Positions 11,670-21,469 of a DNA stretch of 64,000 nt are shown one piece after another. The DNA comes from Septoria linicola (lineage: Eukaryota; Ascomycota; Dothideomycetes; Mycosphaerellales; Mycosphaerellaceae): the NCBI GenBank assembly GCA_024114885.1, contig CP099422.1, positions 62,001 through 126,000 on the forward strand, in the 5' to 3' direction. Position numbers and translations under genes: made by a program. Under the pieces are notes generated by a model. That model saw only the letters and a list, made by a program, of their open reading frames with translations. It made no database searches and was not told where the DNA came from. How positions within the stretch are numbered: position 1 is the stretch's first letter; the number at the start of each line of letters is the position of its first letter.

Positions 11670-12482
11670 ATGTCCACATTCGACCCTCTGGAAGTCACTC
11701 ACGGCCGTCTCGTTGACACCACCCCAGCACTATGGCCTGACAACACAGTGCAGATATGCGGCCGCTTCGTCCTGCTCCGCGATCTGCGAGAGACCGATAT
11801 GCCGGCTCTATGGAGACATCTAGACATTGCGACGAATGCGAACCTCCTGGATTACTTGCCCTGGCCGCTACCGCCCTCGGCAGCCGACTTCTGGCAATTG
11901 CTCGAACGAGTGCGAGTTGACCAGAACTGGGTATTCTATGCCGTGTGTGCGCATCCAGACCATTTGAACGAGGAGTTACAGGAGGATGGAGAAAGGCATA
12001 GGGAGCCAATGGGAATCATTGCGTATCTAAACATCAGCCTTGCGAATCGCGAATTGGAGATTGTGAGTTGTTCCAATAATAATATTCTGGTTCTGGTTTT
12101 GGACTAACGTACGATAATCCAGGGCTCCGTGATCTTCTCCAAGGCGCTACAGAGGACGATTGCTGCAACGGAGACAATCTATCTCATGCTGATGAATGCT
12201 TTCCAGCAAGCGCCATTTGGTCCGGCATATCGACGCGTGAGCTGGAAGTGCCACAGTCTTAACGAGCCGAGTAGACGAGCGGCAGAGCGTATTGGCTTCA
12301 AGTACGAGGGGACTTTCCGGAACCACATCATCAGTCAAGGTCGGAATCGTGATACAGCTTGGTTCAGTATCATCGAAGAAGAGTGGCTTCTCGTCGATGC
12401 CGCGATTCGTAGGTGGATGGAGGATGAGAACTTCGACCAGGATAAGAAGCAGATCCGGAAGCTGGAGGACTTCAGAGTATAG
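11670..12482 (+). CDS. GNAT-family N-acetyltransferase (RimJ/RimL-like)
   Basis: Two exons, 11670-12062 and 12123-12482, give 250 residues. The 60-bp intron starts GTGAGT and ends CCAG, with a GACTAAC branch site, and joins NRELEI to GSVIFSKALQ. The ATG at 11670 (ACAACAATG) is the first in frame. The sequence follows the Acetyltransf_3 pattern: an N-terminal LRDLRETDMPALWRHL segment, then IIAYLNI, the GSVIFSKALQRT strand-helix, and the C-terminal WKCHSLNEPSRRAAERIGF, which is the acetyl-CoA-binding end, followed by the EGTFRNHIISQGRNRDTAWFS motif. Small-molecule or protein N-terminal acetylation is likely; the substrate cannot be told. Confidence 0.9.
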
Positions 12483-12656
12483 GTTGCTTTGACTCTTGAT
12501 GCATCGATGCTGAATATGTGAGAGTGGTCGGTAAGCAAGAGGCATTCATCCTTCTTTTCTGGACAAATGTAGATGTGCAAGACATGCTTTTGTACACGCT
12601 CATCAGTAGACATATTCAACCTTAGCCAACGCCAAACGCTTCAATCTGAACCACAA

Positions 12657-12685
12657 TTGTTGTTGTTGTTGTTGTTGCTGCTGAT
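12657..12685. repeat. TTG trinucleotide microsatellite
   Basis: About seven TTG units followed by CTG CTG ATG, just beyond the stop codon of the FIS1 gene, so in its 3' untranslated region. Confidence 0.8.
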
Positions 12686-12697
12686 GATGCTCTGCCA

Positions 12698-13215
12698 TCA
12701 CCTCTTCCTCTGCGCGCCCTTGAACAGCAGCCCGCCAACCACACCCGCCGCCACAGCCAGTCCTCCCACAATCGCAACACCCACGAGCCCTTCCTTGTTC
12801 ACCTTATCCTCAATCAACTGACTCAAACTCTGACTCTGCAGATTCCCAGGCTCAATCTCCATCAAGCTGTCATTGTATCGCTTCGCCTCTGCATAGTTCC
12901 CCAGCTTGTAATTCCCCAGCGCAAGGTAGTACAAGCATTCTCGTCGACGATCGGGCGAGGCGCGGAAGATTTCGGACAAGAGGCGCACGCCTTCTTGTTG
13001 TTCGGGACGGGAGGAGGATTTGATGAGACCCCAGGCGTAGTTGAATTTTGTTTGGAGAGAGACGTATTCGCCTTCCTTTTCGTGTTGCGAGCGGAGGACT
13101 TGGAGTTCGGCGGGTTTGAGGGGGCTGAATTGGTGTTAGTGGGGGTAAAGATGGTGATGGTTGCGATGGTGGAGTGGATGTACCTTTCTGCGTCCGCGGC
13201 GTCTGGGAAGTCCAT
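12698..13215 (-). CDS. FIS1: Mitochondrial fission 1 protein
   Basis: Exons 13215-13184 (32 bp) and 13124-12698 give 152 residues, the usual Fis1 length. The 59-bp intron (GTACAT...TTCAG) joins MDFPDAADAE to SPLKPAELQVL, restoring the conserved N-terminal arm. The body is the TPR-like helical bundle with FNYAWGLIKS, EGVRLLSEIF and RRECLYYLALGNYKLGNY. A single C-terminal membrane helix (GVAIVGGLAVAAGVVGGLLF) followed by basic residues marks a tail-anchored protein of the outer mitochondrial and peroxisomal membranes. Fis1 recruits the division dynamin through adaptors. It is divergent from SPC24, sharing a 443-bp promoter region. Identification is confident. Confidence 0.96.
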
Positions 13216-13658
13216 GTTAGCTGGCTGGCTGCCGCTGTGGTGTGTTCTGCAGACAATGATCTGGGTGACGAATATCAAGACTTACATGGCAAGTGCTCGG
13301 GCATCGTGACTGCTGTGTTTGCTGTGGAAATATGGCTTGAGGAAGGTGTGAGATTGTGAAGTGGTTGTCGCCTGCCAACTTGAAGCTCCAGCATCACATG
13401 CGGAAGCGGCGAACGTCACAAGGTATAAACCTTGTCAGCGGGATCGGCCGAGGCCGCCGTTGCTGCGGGCGCGACGTTTGTTGGGGAAGTGACGCGCCAA
13501 CATCAACAATTGCGACAACTCGACGACAACGATATTGCACACCACGATACAGCACACGAGCGACATAGCGATAATCTTCGGTGAGACAGAACGTCCATAC
13601 ATCGCGAAAATCACTCCAAACCGCCGAATCCGCCACCCAGCTGCACTACACCACAACA
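13216..13658. promoter_or_regulatory. Divergent FIS1/SPC24 intergenic region
   Basis: It separates the starts of two divergent genes by 443 bp and must hold both promoters. I see no clear core element and no gene. Confidence 0.5.
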
Positions 13659-14293
13659 ATGGTTCTGTTCGATGAAGACCCAGTCGAGGTACGATCATGC
13701 CCTAGGATACAATGAGAACAGGGTCTGACAGTGTACAGCTCATGGCTGAGGCCACAAACAAATTCCACATCACGCCCGACAAGGACTCGTTAACGCGCGT
13801 ACACGAATCTCTGCATGCCCTCCACCAAGCCAGAGCGCTGCGCTTGGAAAATCAGACCACGATTCTCTCCTCTCTGTCACGAAAACTCAACAAAGTCAGC
13901 TCGGCGCATTCGTACGATGTTGAGCGACATGATGCAGGACAGCACGCGCAGAACATGCTGAAGATGGACACGGAGAAGTTCAGGATCGCAAAGGGCGTGA
14001 ATGATGCTGAAATTGAGAGCGAGAGGCTGAGTGGTGAGCTTGCAGCGCTTAGGCAGCAGCTGGAGACGCTGGAGAGGGAAGGCGTGGAAGGCGGAAGGAA
14101 GGCTGACTTGGCCGAAGACGAGATGGTGCTGAAGCTGCAGTTCTACCGCAGTTTGGGGATAGATGCGAGGAGAGACGAGAGCAGTGGGGAGTTCAAGAAG
14201 GCCGTGATCACAAACGCAGCGCGAGGGGATGTCAGCGTGCTGGACATCGATCACGGCAAAGCTGATGCCGATCTGTTCTGGGATGCATTGTGA
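13659..14293 (+). CDS. SPC24: Kinetochore protein Spc24 (Ndc80 complex)
   Basis: Exons 13659-13688 (30 bp, MVLFDEDPVE) and 13739-14293 give 194 residues. The 50-bp intron begins GTACGA and ends ACAG, phase 0. The short first exon carries the acidic fungal Spc24 N-terminus, which continues as LMAEATNKFHITPDKDSL. Residues about 30-130 are heptad-rich coiled coil for pairing with Spc25, including KFRIAKGVNDAEIESERLSGEL cut here into its parts KFRIAK and IESERL, and the C-terminal third (VLKLQFYRSLGID) is the small globular domain that contacts the inner kinetochore. The protein links microtubule-binding Ndc80/Nuf2 to the centromere. Confidence 0.92.
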
Positions 14294-14585
14294 GTGGCGA
14301 CGAGTGACTGGTTTGGATGGTGTTGGCGTTTGGGCAAAGATACCACAGCTGATTTCATGAAGAATTCGCGTGCGTATGACATCTTTCTTCTCACACTCTG
14401 AAGCCGTATCTCACTCCTCTCCGCCACTGTCTCATCTGCGAGGCGGATGCATCGACCCGCGCGGTTTATGCAACTTCATCTGTGCTCTGCTCCAGCACAA
14501 CCGGCGTGCATGAAAGCTCACTTCCAAGCAGGTCTTTCAATCCCTCTCGAACCTGACATCGACAAAACCTTTCCATCAACACACG
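14294..14585. other. Intergenic, no gene seen
   Basis: The gap between SPC24 and the 14586 gene. No feature was recognised. Confidence 0.4.
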
Positions 14586-16322
14586 ATGGGCAACGCGTGC
14601 ACCTCCATCGAGCGCTGTCGCCGCGGCAGCAGCGATGATGTGGAACTGCCACCACGGCGGATTGTTGTGGCCACCAGACGACAGTCGTTGACCGGCTCTC
14701 CGATGACACCACCTCATCGTCCAGACTCTATCTTGTCACTCGCCGCGCCTTGTCTAGAGCGTCCATCCACCTCAACTTCCAAAGGACTTCCAAACTTCCC
14801 ACTGCCGCGAGAGCTCAGAGACTACATCTATGGCTACCTCCTCGATGCAGAGGAAGTCAAGTTCCGACCTCACGACCGCACCCGTGACTCGACAACTACA
14901 GAAGGTGCAGCTATCAGCCGTGCCTCCAATCGATCATGCAGCACGGCTCACACGTATCGCTTCAGTACGAACATTCTGGCAGTCAACAAACAGATCCATG
15001 CCGAGGCCTCCATTCTTCTACACTCCGCGAACACCTTCATCGCCATCTCACATCGCTGGCCAAACTTGAGTATTCTGAAACACAGATACGATGTTCCCAT
15101 CCTCTCGGAAAATGCTCGTCACATCCGCAACAGCAGAGTCGTCAGCCTCAGGTACTCGATCCGGCACCCGACTCGCACTCGCCATGGAGGTGTCTTCATG
15201 ATGATTGTTCGCGATTTCCCGCAGTTCACGCGAATGATGCAGTGGCTTTACTTTCAGACGAAGGTGCCAATGACATTGGCGATGCGGCGAGACGACAGCA
15301 GCGGCTTTGCAGAATACATCTACCCTGGCGAGCTGATTCCGGGTCCCAAAGTGCAACTCGCGACAAGTCTACATCTGCACCAGACATCAAGAAACCTCCA
15401 GGCCGCGATATTCAAGGTCGTGAGACATCAGATGCAGCTGGTCTTGCCCGGTCAGACTTTTGATCTGCGTGGTCCACCATCGAGGGCTCCAGAGGCTCCA
15501 GCTGACCGCTTGTCTGAATACATCACGGGATACTGCGGAAACACAGAAGTGCGAGTGGAGGCCATGCTGTGGAGAATGGTCGACATAGCGCTGAGTCTGA
15601 AGTTCTCCGCCGATGCACTGCTCCAACAAGGAGAATATTCTGCCGCTGCTGTGCGTTACGAGTGGGTGTTCGAAGGCTGCACATCCTGGGACTTTTCGCA
15701 TTTCTTGCCTTCTGTCCTCGAAAACGTTGTCGCGCGATCTGCGGCGCGGATGCTATATCAGATCATCCTCGACAGCGTCACCACAGCCAGTATGCTGTAC
15801 TACTACATGAAGAAGCCCGATACAGGCATGCGCCTCGCTGCTTCGACTGGCCTCGTCATCAACCTACTGAACCAGATTCCGACAGATCTTACGGTGTGGA
15901 CCAACGCCATTGACTGCTACCTGCTCCGGCATCCATCCCAGGACGCGTTGATCACTGGCCTGATCCTCATCCAGGACCCAACATTTCTCCGAGCGGCATC
16001 AATCGCAATGACGATGTTCTCGCTGCTCCGGCCAGATGATGTTCAGTCAGAAACTGATCTTGGATTCATCGATGAGATTCTGGGCAGCGAAGAGGCACGT
16101 CAGCTTTGCCATCCGATGTAATCTTTCTGGCTAACATCATCGCAGGAGCTGCTCCGGTACCAGCGTAGTATGACGAAGGAGGAGATCTTGAGCAGATTGA
16201 GTGTTACTGCTGAGCCAGTCAAGGTCTTCAACTCGACTGTTCCAGAAGCAGTGTTGCTGCAGAGACCGAAGAAGCTGAAGGGATGGTGGGTCGTGGACGA
16301 TGAAGGAGCGACGGGTGCCTGA
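14586..16322 (+). CDS. Fungal LPxELR-type (F-box/2EXR-like) hypothetical protein
   Basis: Exon 1 runs 14586-16094 and exon 2 16146-16322, about 561 residues. The frame stops at 16121 if unspliced. The continuation reads ELLRYQRSMTKEEIL and matches the paralog at 28101-33415, whose homologous intron is at the same place and phase. The only donor that keeps the phase here is GC (GAG then GCACGT), so this looks like a GC-AG intron of 51 bp with a GCTAAC branch site. Near residue 60 is FPLPRELRDYIYGYLL and about 60 residues on NILAVNKQIHAEAS, the hallmark of a large Dothideomycete family of unknown role. No signal peptide or membrane helix. Function unknown; the family call is from motif memory. 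Confidence 0.8.
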
Positions 16323-16844
16323 TGTTGTGCATACATCCTCTACCATGCATTCAGGGCAATCCTGACACAGCGGATCGGTGGAGCACCGTATTCAAGAGAG
16401 GCTCGATTGATTGAATCCGTGCCAGAGTACGCCGCCTGCTGAAGCATGCTCTGCCTGTATGAGTATTGGGGGCCTGTACACTGCCTCTGGCGCAGTCAGG
16501 CCCAACCCATGTCGAGAGTGAACAGGCTCCGCTGAATAGTGTGGCTGGCGACCCCTGGAAAACTGACGACCCCACCATACATCTGATATTCAAGCTCATC
16601 CAATGCACCGGACTCGCTGAGTATATAAAAAGACCTTACCTCCCCGATTTGCATTGTCCCCACTCCTCACAGTTCACATCGTCTGCTGACGGGCTCAGGA
16701 ATCCGCTCCAGATCAGTTCACTTGTCGATAACAACGGCAAATCGGACCACCTACCATCTCGCCCACAGCTTCAAGTCTCATAAAGCATTGTGAAGCCAGC
16801 TCGAGACTGCTCGTGATCTGAACCCCAACCGCTTCCACGACGGG
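16323..16844. promoter_or_regulatory. Intergenic region with TATA-like box at 16621
   Basis: A 522-bp gap. GTATATAAAAAG at about 16621-16632 is a good TATA-like sequence, some 215 bp upstream of the F-box gene start at 16845. No gene seen. Confidence 0.4.
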
Positions 16845-18365
16845 ATGTTGCTCACCGATTTGTCAACAGAGCTGCTGCACCTTGTGTGCGACTACTGCTC
16901 CACAAGTTCGTTGCAGGAACTCCGCCTGACATGTCGTGAGCTGAGGGATGTGGCTAACGAACACTATCTACGAGAAGTAGTGACCTGTGTCGAGAGAACG
17001 GATCTTAGCAGCGTTGCGCAAGCAATTGGTAGCACGGATGACAATCGCAGAGGCCTCAGATCACTAGTTGTTCAGGCAGATGGTTTCGCAGCACATGAAT
17101 ATGGCGACTACCATACGCTAGACGAGTGGGCCGACCAGCGTGTTGCTTTCTTGAATCTCTAGTGTGCTCCGAACCCGGGCCCATCAGGTACATCGCCTGT
17201 CGACCTCCAAGTTGCAGGGCGCCTGACAGTACAGGCCCTTCTACTGGCCACACAACGGAAGCGGCCCACTTCACACCGGGCGAACCTGTGCGCAGCTCTG
17301 GAGTTCTTCCTGTCGGGAAGTTGTCTGATGGACAGTCCCGCACTGGTGCAGTGCTACTACGATCTGTACAAGCAGTCATTGGAGCATCAAAGACGCCTGG
17401 TCGGCAGCTATCGGGCCGACGAGCCTTCTCCCTTGATTTCGAGACCTGTCTCTGACCCACAGGGTCCGCACATGATGAAGTTGGAGATGATTTTGAGATC
17501 CCTTTTCAATGCTTGTCGCAACGTATGCAGCATCAACGTCAACTACAAAGACTGTCTGCAACGCAATGCTGGCATGTCGAATCAGGAGTATCTGAAGGGC
17601 CTCACCATTCCGCATGGAAGTACTTCCAACTTCACTGAGGAAGTCATCGAGCACGTCTTGACACTTGCTTCTGATGCGAATCTCACAGTGAGGCAATTGG
17701 CCGTCGCTGGACTGACACCATATTGCCTGAGAGCCGGTCTCTGGGAAATGCCCCGCGACGCAGAGATACTGAGCAAGTATTACAAGTTGTTCCAGCACGT
17801 CCAAAGCCTGTACCTCGTGTTCAGCGGCACGGAGTATACCACTGACAAACTTGATGTCTCACCCTGGCTGTACTTTGACTTTCGAAAAACCATGAGTATA
17901 TTCGGCGATGGAGGACTTGTCAAGTGGCTACAACATTGTCCAGAGCTGCGACATCTACGTGTGACGATGCCTATCACGCCTGAGCCTGGTCTCAAAGCTC
18001 AATTACAACACATCTTGGGGTCAGTACATATGTCAAGTCTGGTCTCGCTCCACCTCACACACTTTCGGAACCGACCAAAGGACCTGACTGATGCCCTACT
18101 GCGGCATAGCATAACCTTCATGGATCTAACACTGGCTGATATCCACATAGAGTATGACGACTGGCGTAGCTGTCTGTCTGCGATCGCGGGTCAGCTGCCG
18201 TGCCTCGAATGGGTCAGGTTCACTTCTCCGTTGTCGTTCGAGCCTGGAGGTCCTGATGACTTTGAATGGGTCATGTCCCGAGACTTGCAGAGTAGCGAAG
18301 AAGTTGATGCGACGGAGGCCGAGCTGGCACGCTATGTTCTCGAAGGAGGCTCGTTGAGTGTATGA
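16845..18365 (+). pseudogene. F-box protein, paralog A, one internal TAG
   Basis: One frame covers 16845-18365 (506 codons) except for a single TAG at 17160-17162. The frame is open on both sides, and the segment after the stop (for example RANLCAALEFFL) aligns with paralog B, so this is a nonsense mutation and not an intron. The N-terminal MLLTDLSTELLHLVCDYC...LQELRLTC is a typical F-box. The rest is an alpha/beta repeat-like region with LTIPHG, LVKWLQHCPELRHL and SLHLTHFRNRPKDL, as in fungal F-box proteins that feed substrates to SCF ubiquitin ligases. CAG-to-TAG is a RIP-type change. A 345-residue protein could still start at 17328, without the F-box. Confidence 0.75.
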
Positions 18366-18588
18366 TAGCAGTCATGGACATGGTCGATGCAATGTTGAAG
18401 AGGTAGTCCTTAGCATGATAGCTTAACATAGTGTGTGCACAGCAAGTGTCTGCAAAATCGTGTGGGGGTCCTATCGAACAGGGGCTGAGATCCGAATCCG
18501 AGGCTAATCAAACTCACCTCACATCGGGCAAAACATTCCTCTCACATCTCTGCTTCCGACATCAGGAAGGCGAACCAGATTTCGAATA
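18366..18588. other. Spacer between F-box paralogs A and B
   Basis: A 223-bp gap with no gene. The former start codon of paralog B would lie at its right edge. Confidence 0.4.
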
Positions 18589-19858
18589 ACGTCCTTACAA
18601 GATCTATCTACCGAGCTCCTTCATCTGGTTTGCGAAGCATGTTGGCGGCACTCTCTGCAAGAGCTGCGGCTGACATCGCGGAGGCTGTATGCAGTCGCGA
18701 GCGAGTACTTTCTGCCAGAAGTCGTGACTTGCTTGGAGACTAGGGACCTCGAAAGAGTGGTCGCTATATCACGGTCTGACAAACGAAGCCTACGCTCAAT
18801 CAAGACCCTCGTGGTGCAAGCCGATGTATGGGACTGCGACGCGGACTACAAACCTCCATCGCGTCTCGAATGGCTTTAGCTGCGCGCTGCGTTTCTGGCT
18901 GCACCTAGCAACGGAGACAAGAAAGCTAGGAATCTTCTCAAACGTCCAAAGCAACTTCCTGCAGCGCCACATAGAGCACGGCTATGTGATGCTCTGGAGA
19001 GGTTCCTGGCCCAGTCACTCGCCATTTTCAGGGACCCCGACTTGTGCCGGGACCACTACGAGACATTCAAGCAATCACTGTATGAGCTGAGATACTTGTT
19101 CTCTGGCCCTGCCACTCTCAGGAACGCCACTCGCTGCCTTTTTGCTCCATGTCCCAACATTTCGGCCCTCACTGTCAATCACAAGCACACATTTCAACTC
19201 AATGCCGGGTTGACGAACAAGAACCACCTCTGCAATTTGACGATCCCCCACGGCGGCAATGAAAGAAGCCATTGCGCAGGTCACGGACCATATTCTGACT
19301 TCTGCTTTCGATGCTGGCCCCAAGATATATGACCTGAGCATCGCTGGTGCAGAACCCTGGCTCATGTATGAATCTCCCGGTACGGATCTCGACCCTGATC
19401 ATAAGATCCAGACGGACAAGCACCACCAGCTTCTGCATCATGTCAAGAGGCTACATCTTGTATTTAATAGAAGCGATGCCACTACCGAAGATTATGACTC
19501 TGACGTCGACAATGGCTTTAGTATCATTGCTCGCGCTTTCGAGAAGAAATGCCTCGTAAAGTGGTTGGAGAAATGCTCAAATCTTGAAGAACTACGACTA
19601 GAGATGTATATAGCGCCGGAATTCTTCTCCCGCGTAGAATTGAAATAGATACTTGGTCCCATAGACATACGGAAACTCGTAGTCCTACATCTGGGTAAAT
19701 TCTAGGCTGCCGTTCCAGATGTCGGGAAATTCCTGCTACATTACCAAGCTACACTACGAGACCTGAAGTTGTTCGACGTGCACCTGTCAGAGGGCAGTTA
19801 GCAGGATTATCTGACAGCCTTTGCAGGAAAGCTACCACACCTTCGTCAAGTCTGCGAG
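18589..19858 (+). pseudogene. F-box protein, paralog B, heavily damaged
   Basis: The region aligns with paralog A over its whole length: LQDLSTELLHLVCEAC...SLQELRLTSRRL (F-box), RARLCDALERFL, LTIPHGGN, LVKWLEKCSNLEELRL and the final LPHLRQVCE. The start is lost (ACG at 18589 where A has ATG). TAG stops lie at 18877, 19646, 19703 and 19799, each in otherwise conserved frame and each explainable as CAG-to-TAG. A one-base frameshift falls at about 19250-19262, just after LTIPHGGN. It is therefore a pseudogene. Its 3' end runs directly, in frame, into the truncated F-box of paralog C. Confidence 0.8.
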
Positions 19859-21216
19859 GTCTGCACCAATGACACTCTCCAGGACTTGCGTTTGACTTGC
19901 CGTACTCTACACACTATAGCCACCAAGAGCTTCTTTCCACATGCAATCTTTTGCCTCGAGGATGAAGATCTGGAACGAGTTGCAACAATTGTAGACTTCA
20001 GCAAAGACTTTCGGAACTCAGTGAGGGCTTTGACGATCCAGACGGATATCTGCACGGCGTCTGGAAGAGATCGCGTTTCTGTAAAACAAAATTGGCTAGA
20101 GGCAAGGACTGAGTTCCTAGCCGATCGGAAGCAGGACTTGCGGGAAGTGGAGTCAGACTTGGCCCGTCGAAGTCAAACTGAGATCCGGGAGAGAAATGTC
20201 AATGCGCTGTCAGATTTCATGTCGGTTGATGAGCAACACGCACATGACTCCAAAAAGATTGGAAGGGCCTTCCAAAACTTCCTGTCCTCCAACCGCATCA
20301 TTGGGATTCTATGGGTCAGGCCGCATCACAACGACACTTCCAGAGATGAGGATGGCTACGACCCCAATATGCCTTATGACCAGGCTTTCAACACATTGTT
20401 CAAAGCTTGCCCCAACATATCCGAGATCAAGATAAACCACAAAGACACCTTCCGTCGAAGTGTATGCTATACCAACGAGCGATTCCTCAAAGCCTTTTGT
20501 ATTCAACACTACACGAATCTCGACGTCGTGGACAACGTCATTACTGGCGCTCTATCTGCTGCTTACGACGCCGGTCTCGTTATTCGCTCCCTGGCCATTT
20601 CTTCCACATGGCGCAGTATACTCCTGCTGGTATCCCAACGAGACTTCGCAAACATTTCGAGGTCTTGAAGTCCCTACAAAAGCTCACATTGGTCTTCAAT
20701 GGTGTAGATGTCCGGCGAGGAGAACACGCTAGAGGTGTCATGAGCGGGTACGGGGCGGTGTTGGAGTGTTTCGAAGAGAGCTACTTGGTTGAGTGGCTTC
20801 GAACTTGTCCGAACGTGCATGAACTTCGCCTGATCATGCCAGATACTGGACGTGTGGACTGGCAGCTGAAGCTGAAGCATATGTTGCGCGGCATTCATCT
20901 GCGGAACCTCACCTCTTTGCATCTGGAGAACTTTCAGTCTCGAAAGCAAGATCTGGTGGACTGTCTAATGCTACACATCGAAACGCTGCGAGACCTAACG
21001 TTGAAGAGTGTGCATCTGATCGACGACCAATGGTCTTCGTTAGTGTCGGCGGTGGAAAGTGTTTTGCCAAGTCTGCGTTCGATGCAGATGATAGGTCGCT
21101 TTACGAGCTGTCGTCCGGACAAGGATGGTGCAATACTCGGTTTTGCACAGGATCTATTCTTCGCCTCTCCAGCTGAACGATTTTGTACTCTTTGGTGTAT
21201 TCTGAACACGCCGTAG
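19859..21216 (+). pseudogene. F-box protein, paralog C, N-terminally truncated and frameshifted
   Basis: It begins inside the F-box (VCTNDTLQDLRLTCRTLHTIA), without the first dozen residues seen in A and B. The frame runs to about 20610 and then shifts; the C-terminal half continues to 21216 in another frame with LVEWLRTCPNVHELRL and SLHLENFQSRKQDLVDCLM, which match A. Unlike A and B there is no internal TAG. A middle segment of some 60 residues (FLADRKQDLREVESDLARR and onward) is longer than in A. It ends 253 bp before the hAT element. Probably a pseudogene; a truncated product from an internal ATG is conceivable. Confidence 0.72.
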
Positions 21217-21469
21217 CTGTTCCGTAGATCAGCAACAGGCCATACAGCAGGCCTTATCGCTCGAGCTTTCTCGAGAAACCAGGCAGAGTCTTGGCTACAC
21301 GATCATGCCAGAACATATGATGATAGGTGTTGACGCGCAGAGGAAGGTCTTCGTCGGGCCACGAGCGCTCTATGTTGATCTACAGCCTACACAAGATACG
21401 AACAACATCTCCCGCCATGAAGCGCAGTAAGGTAGCAGATATGGATCGAAGCTTGTCGTCACTAGCAGC

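Noticed and set aside
17160..19801. TAG reassigned to glutamine, or readthrough, in the F-box genes
   Set aside because: TAG ends intact genes here (SPO7, the GNAT gene), and paralog B also lacks its start and is frameshifted.
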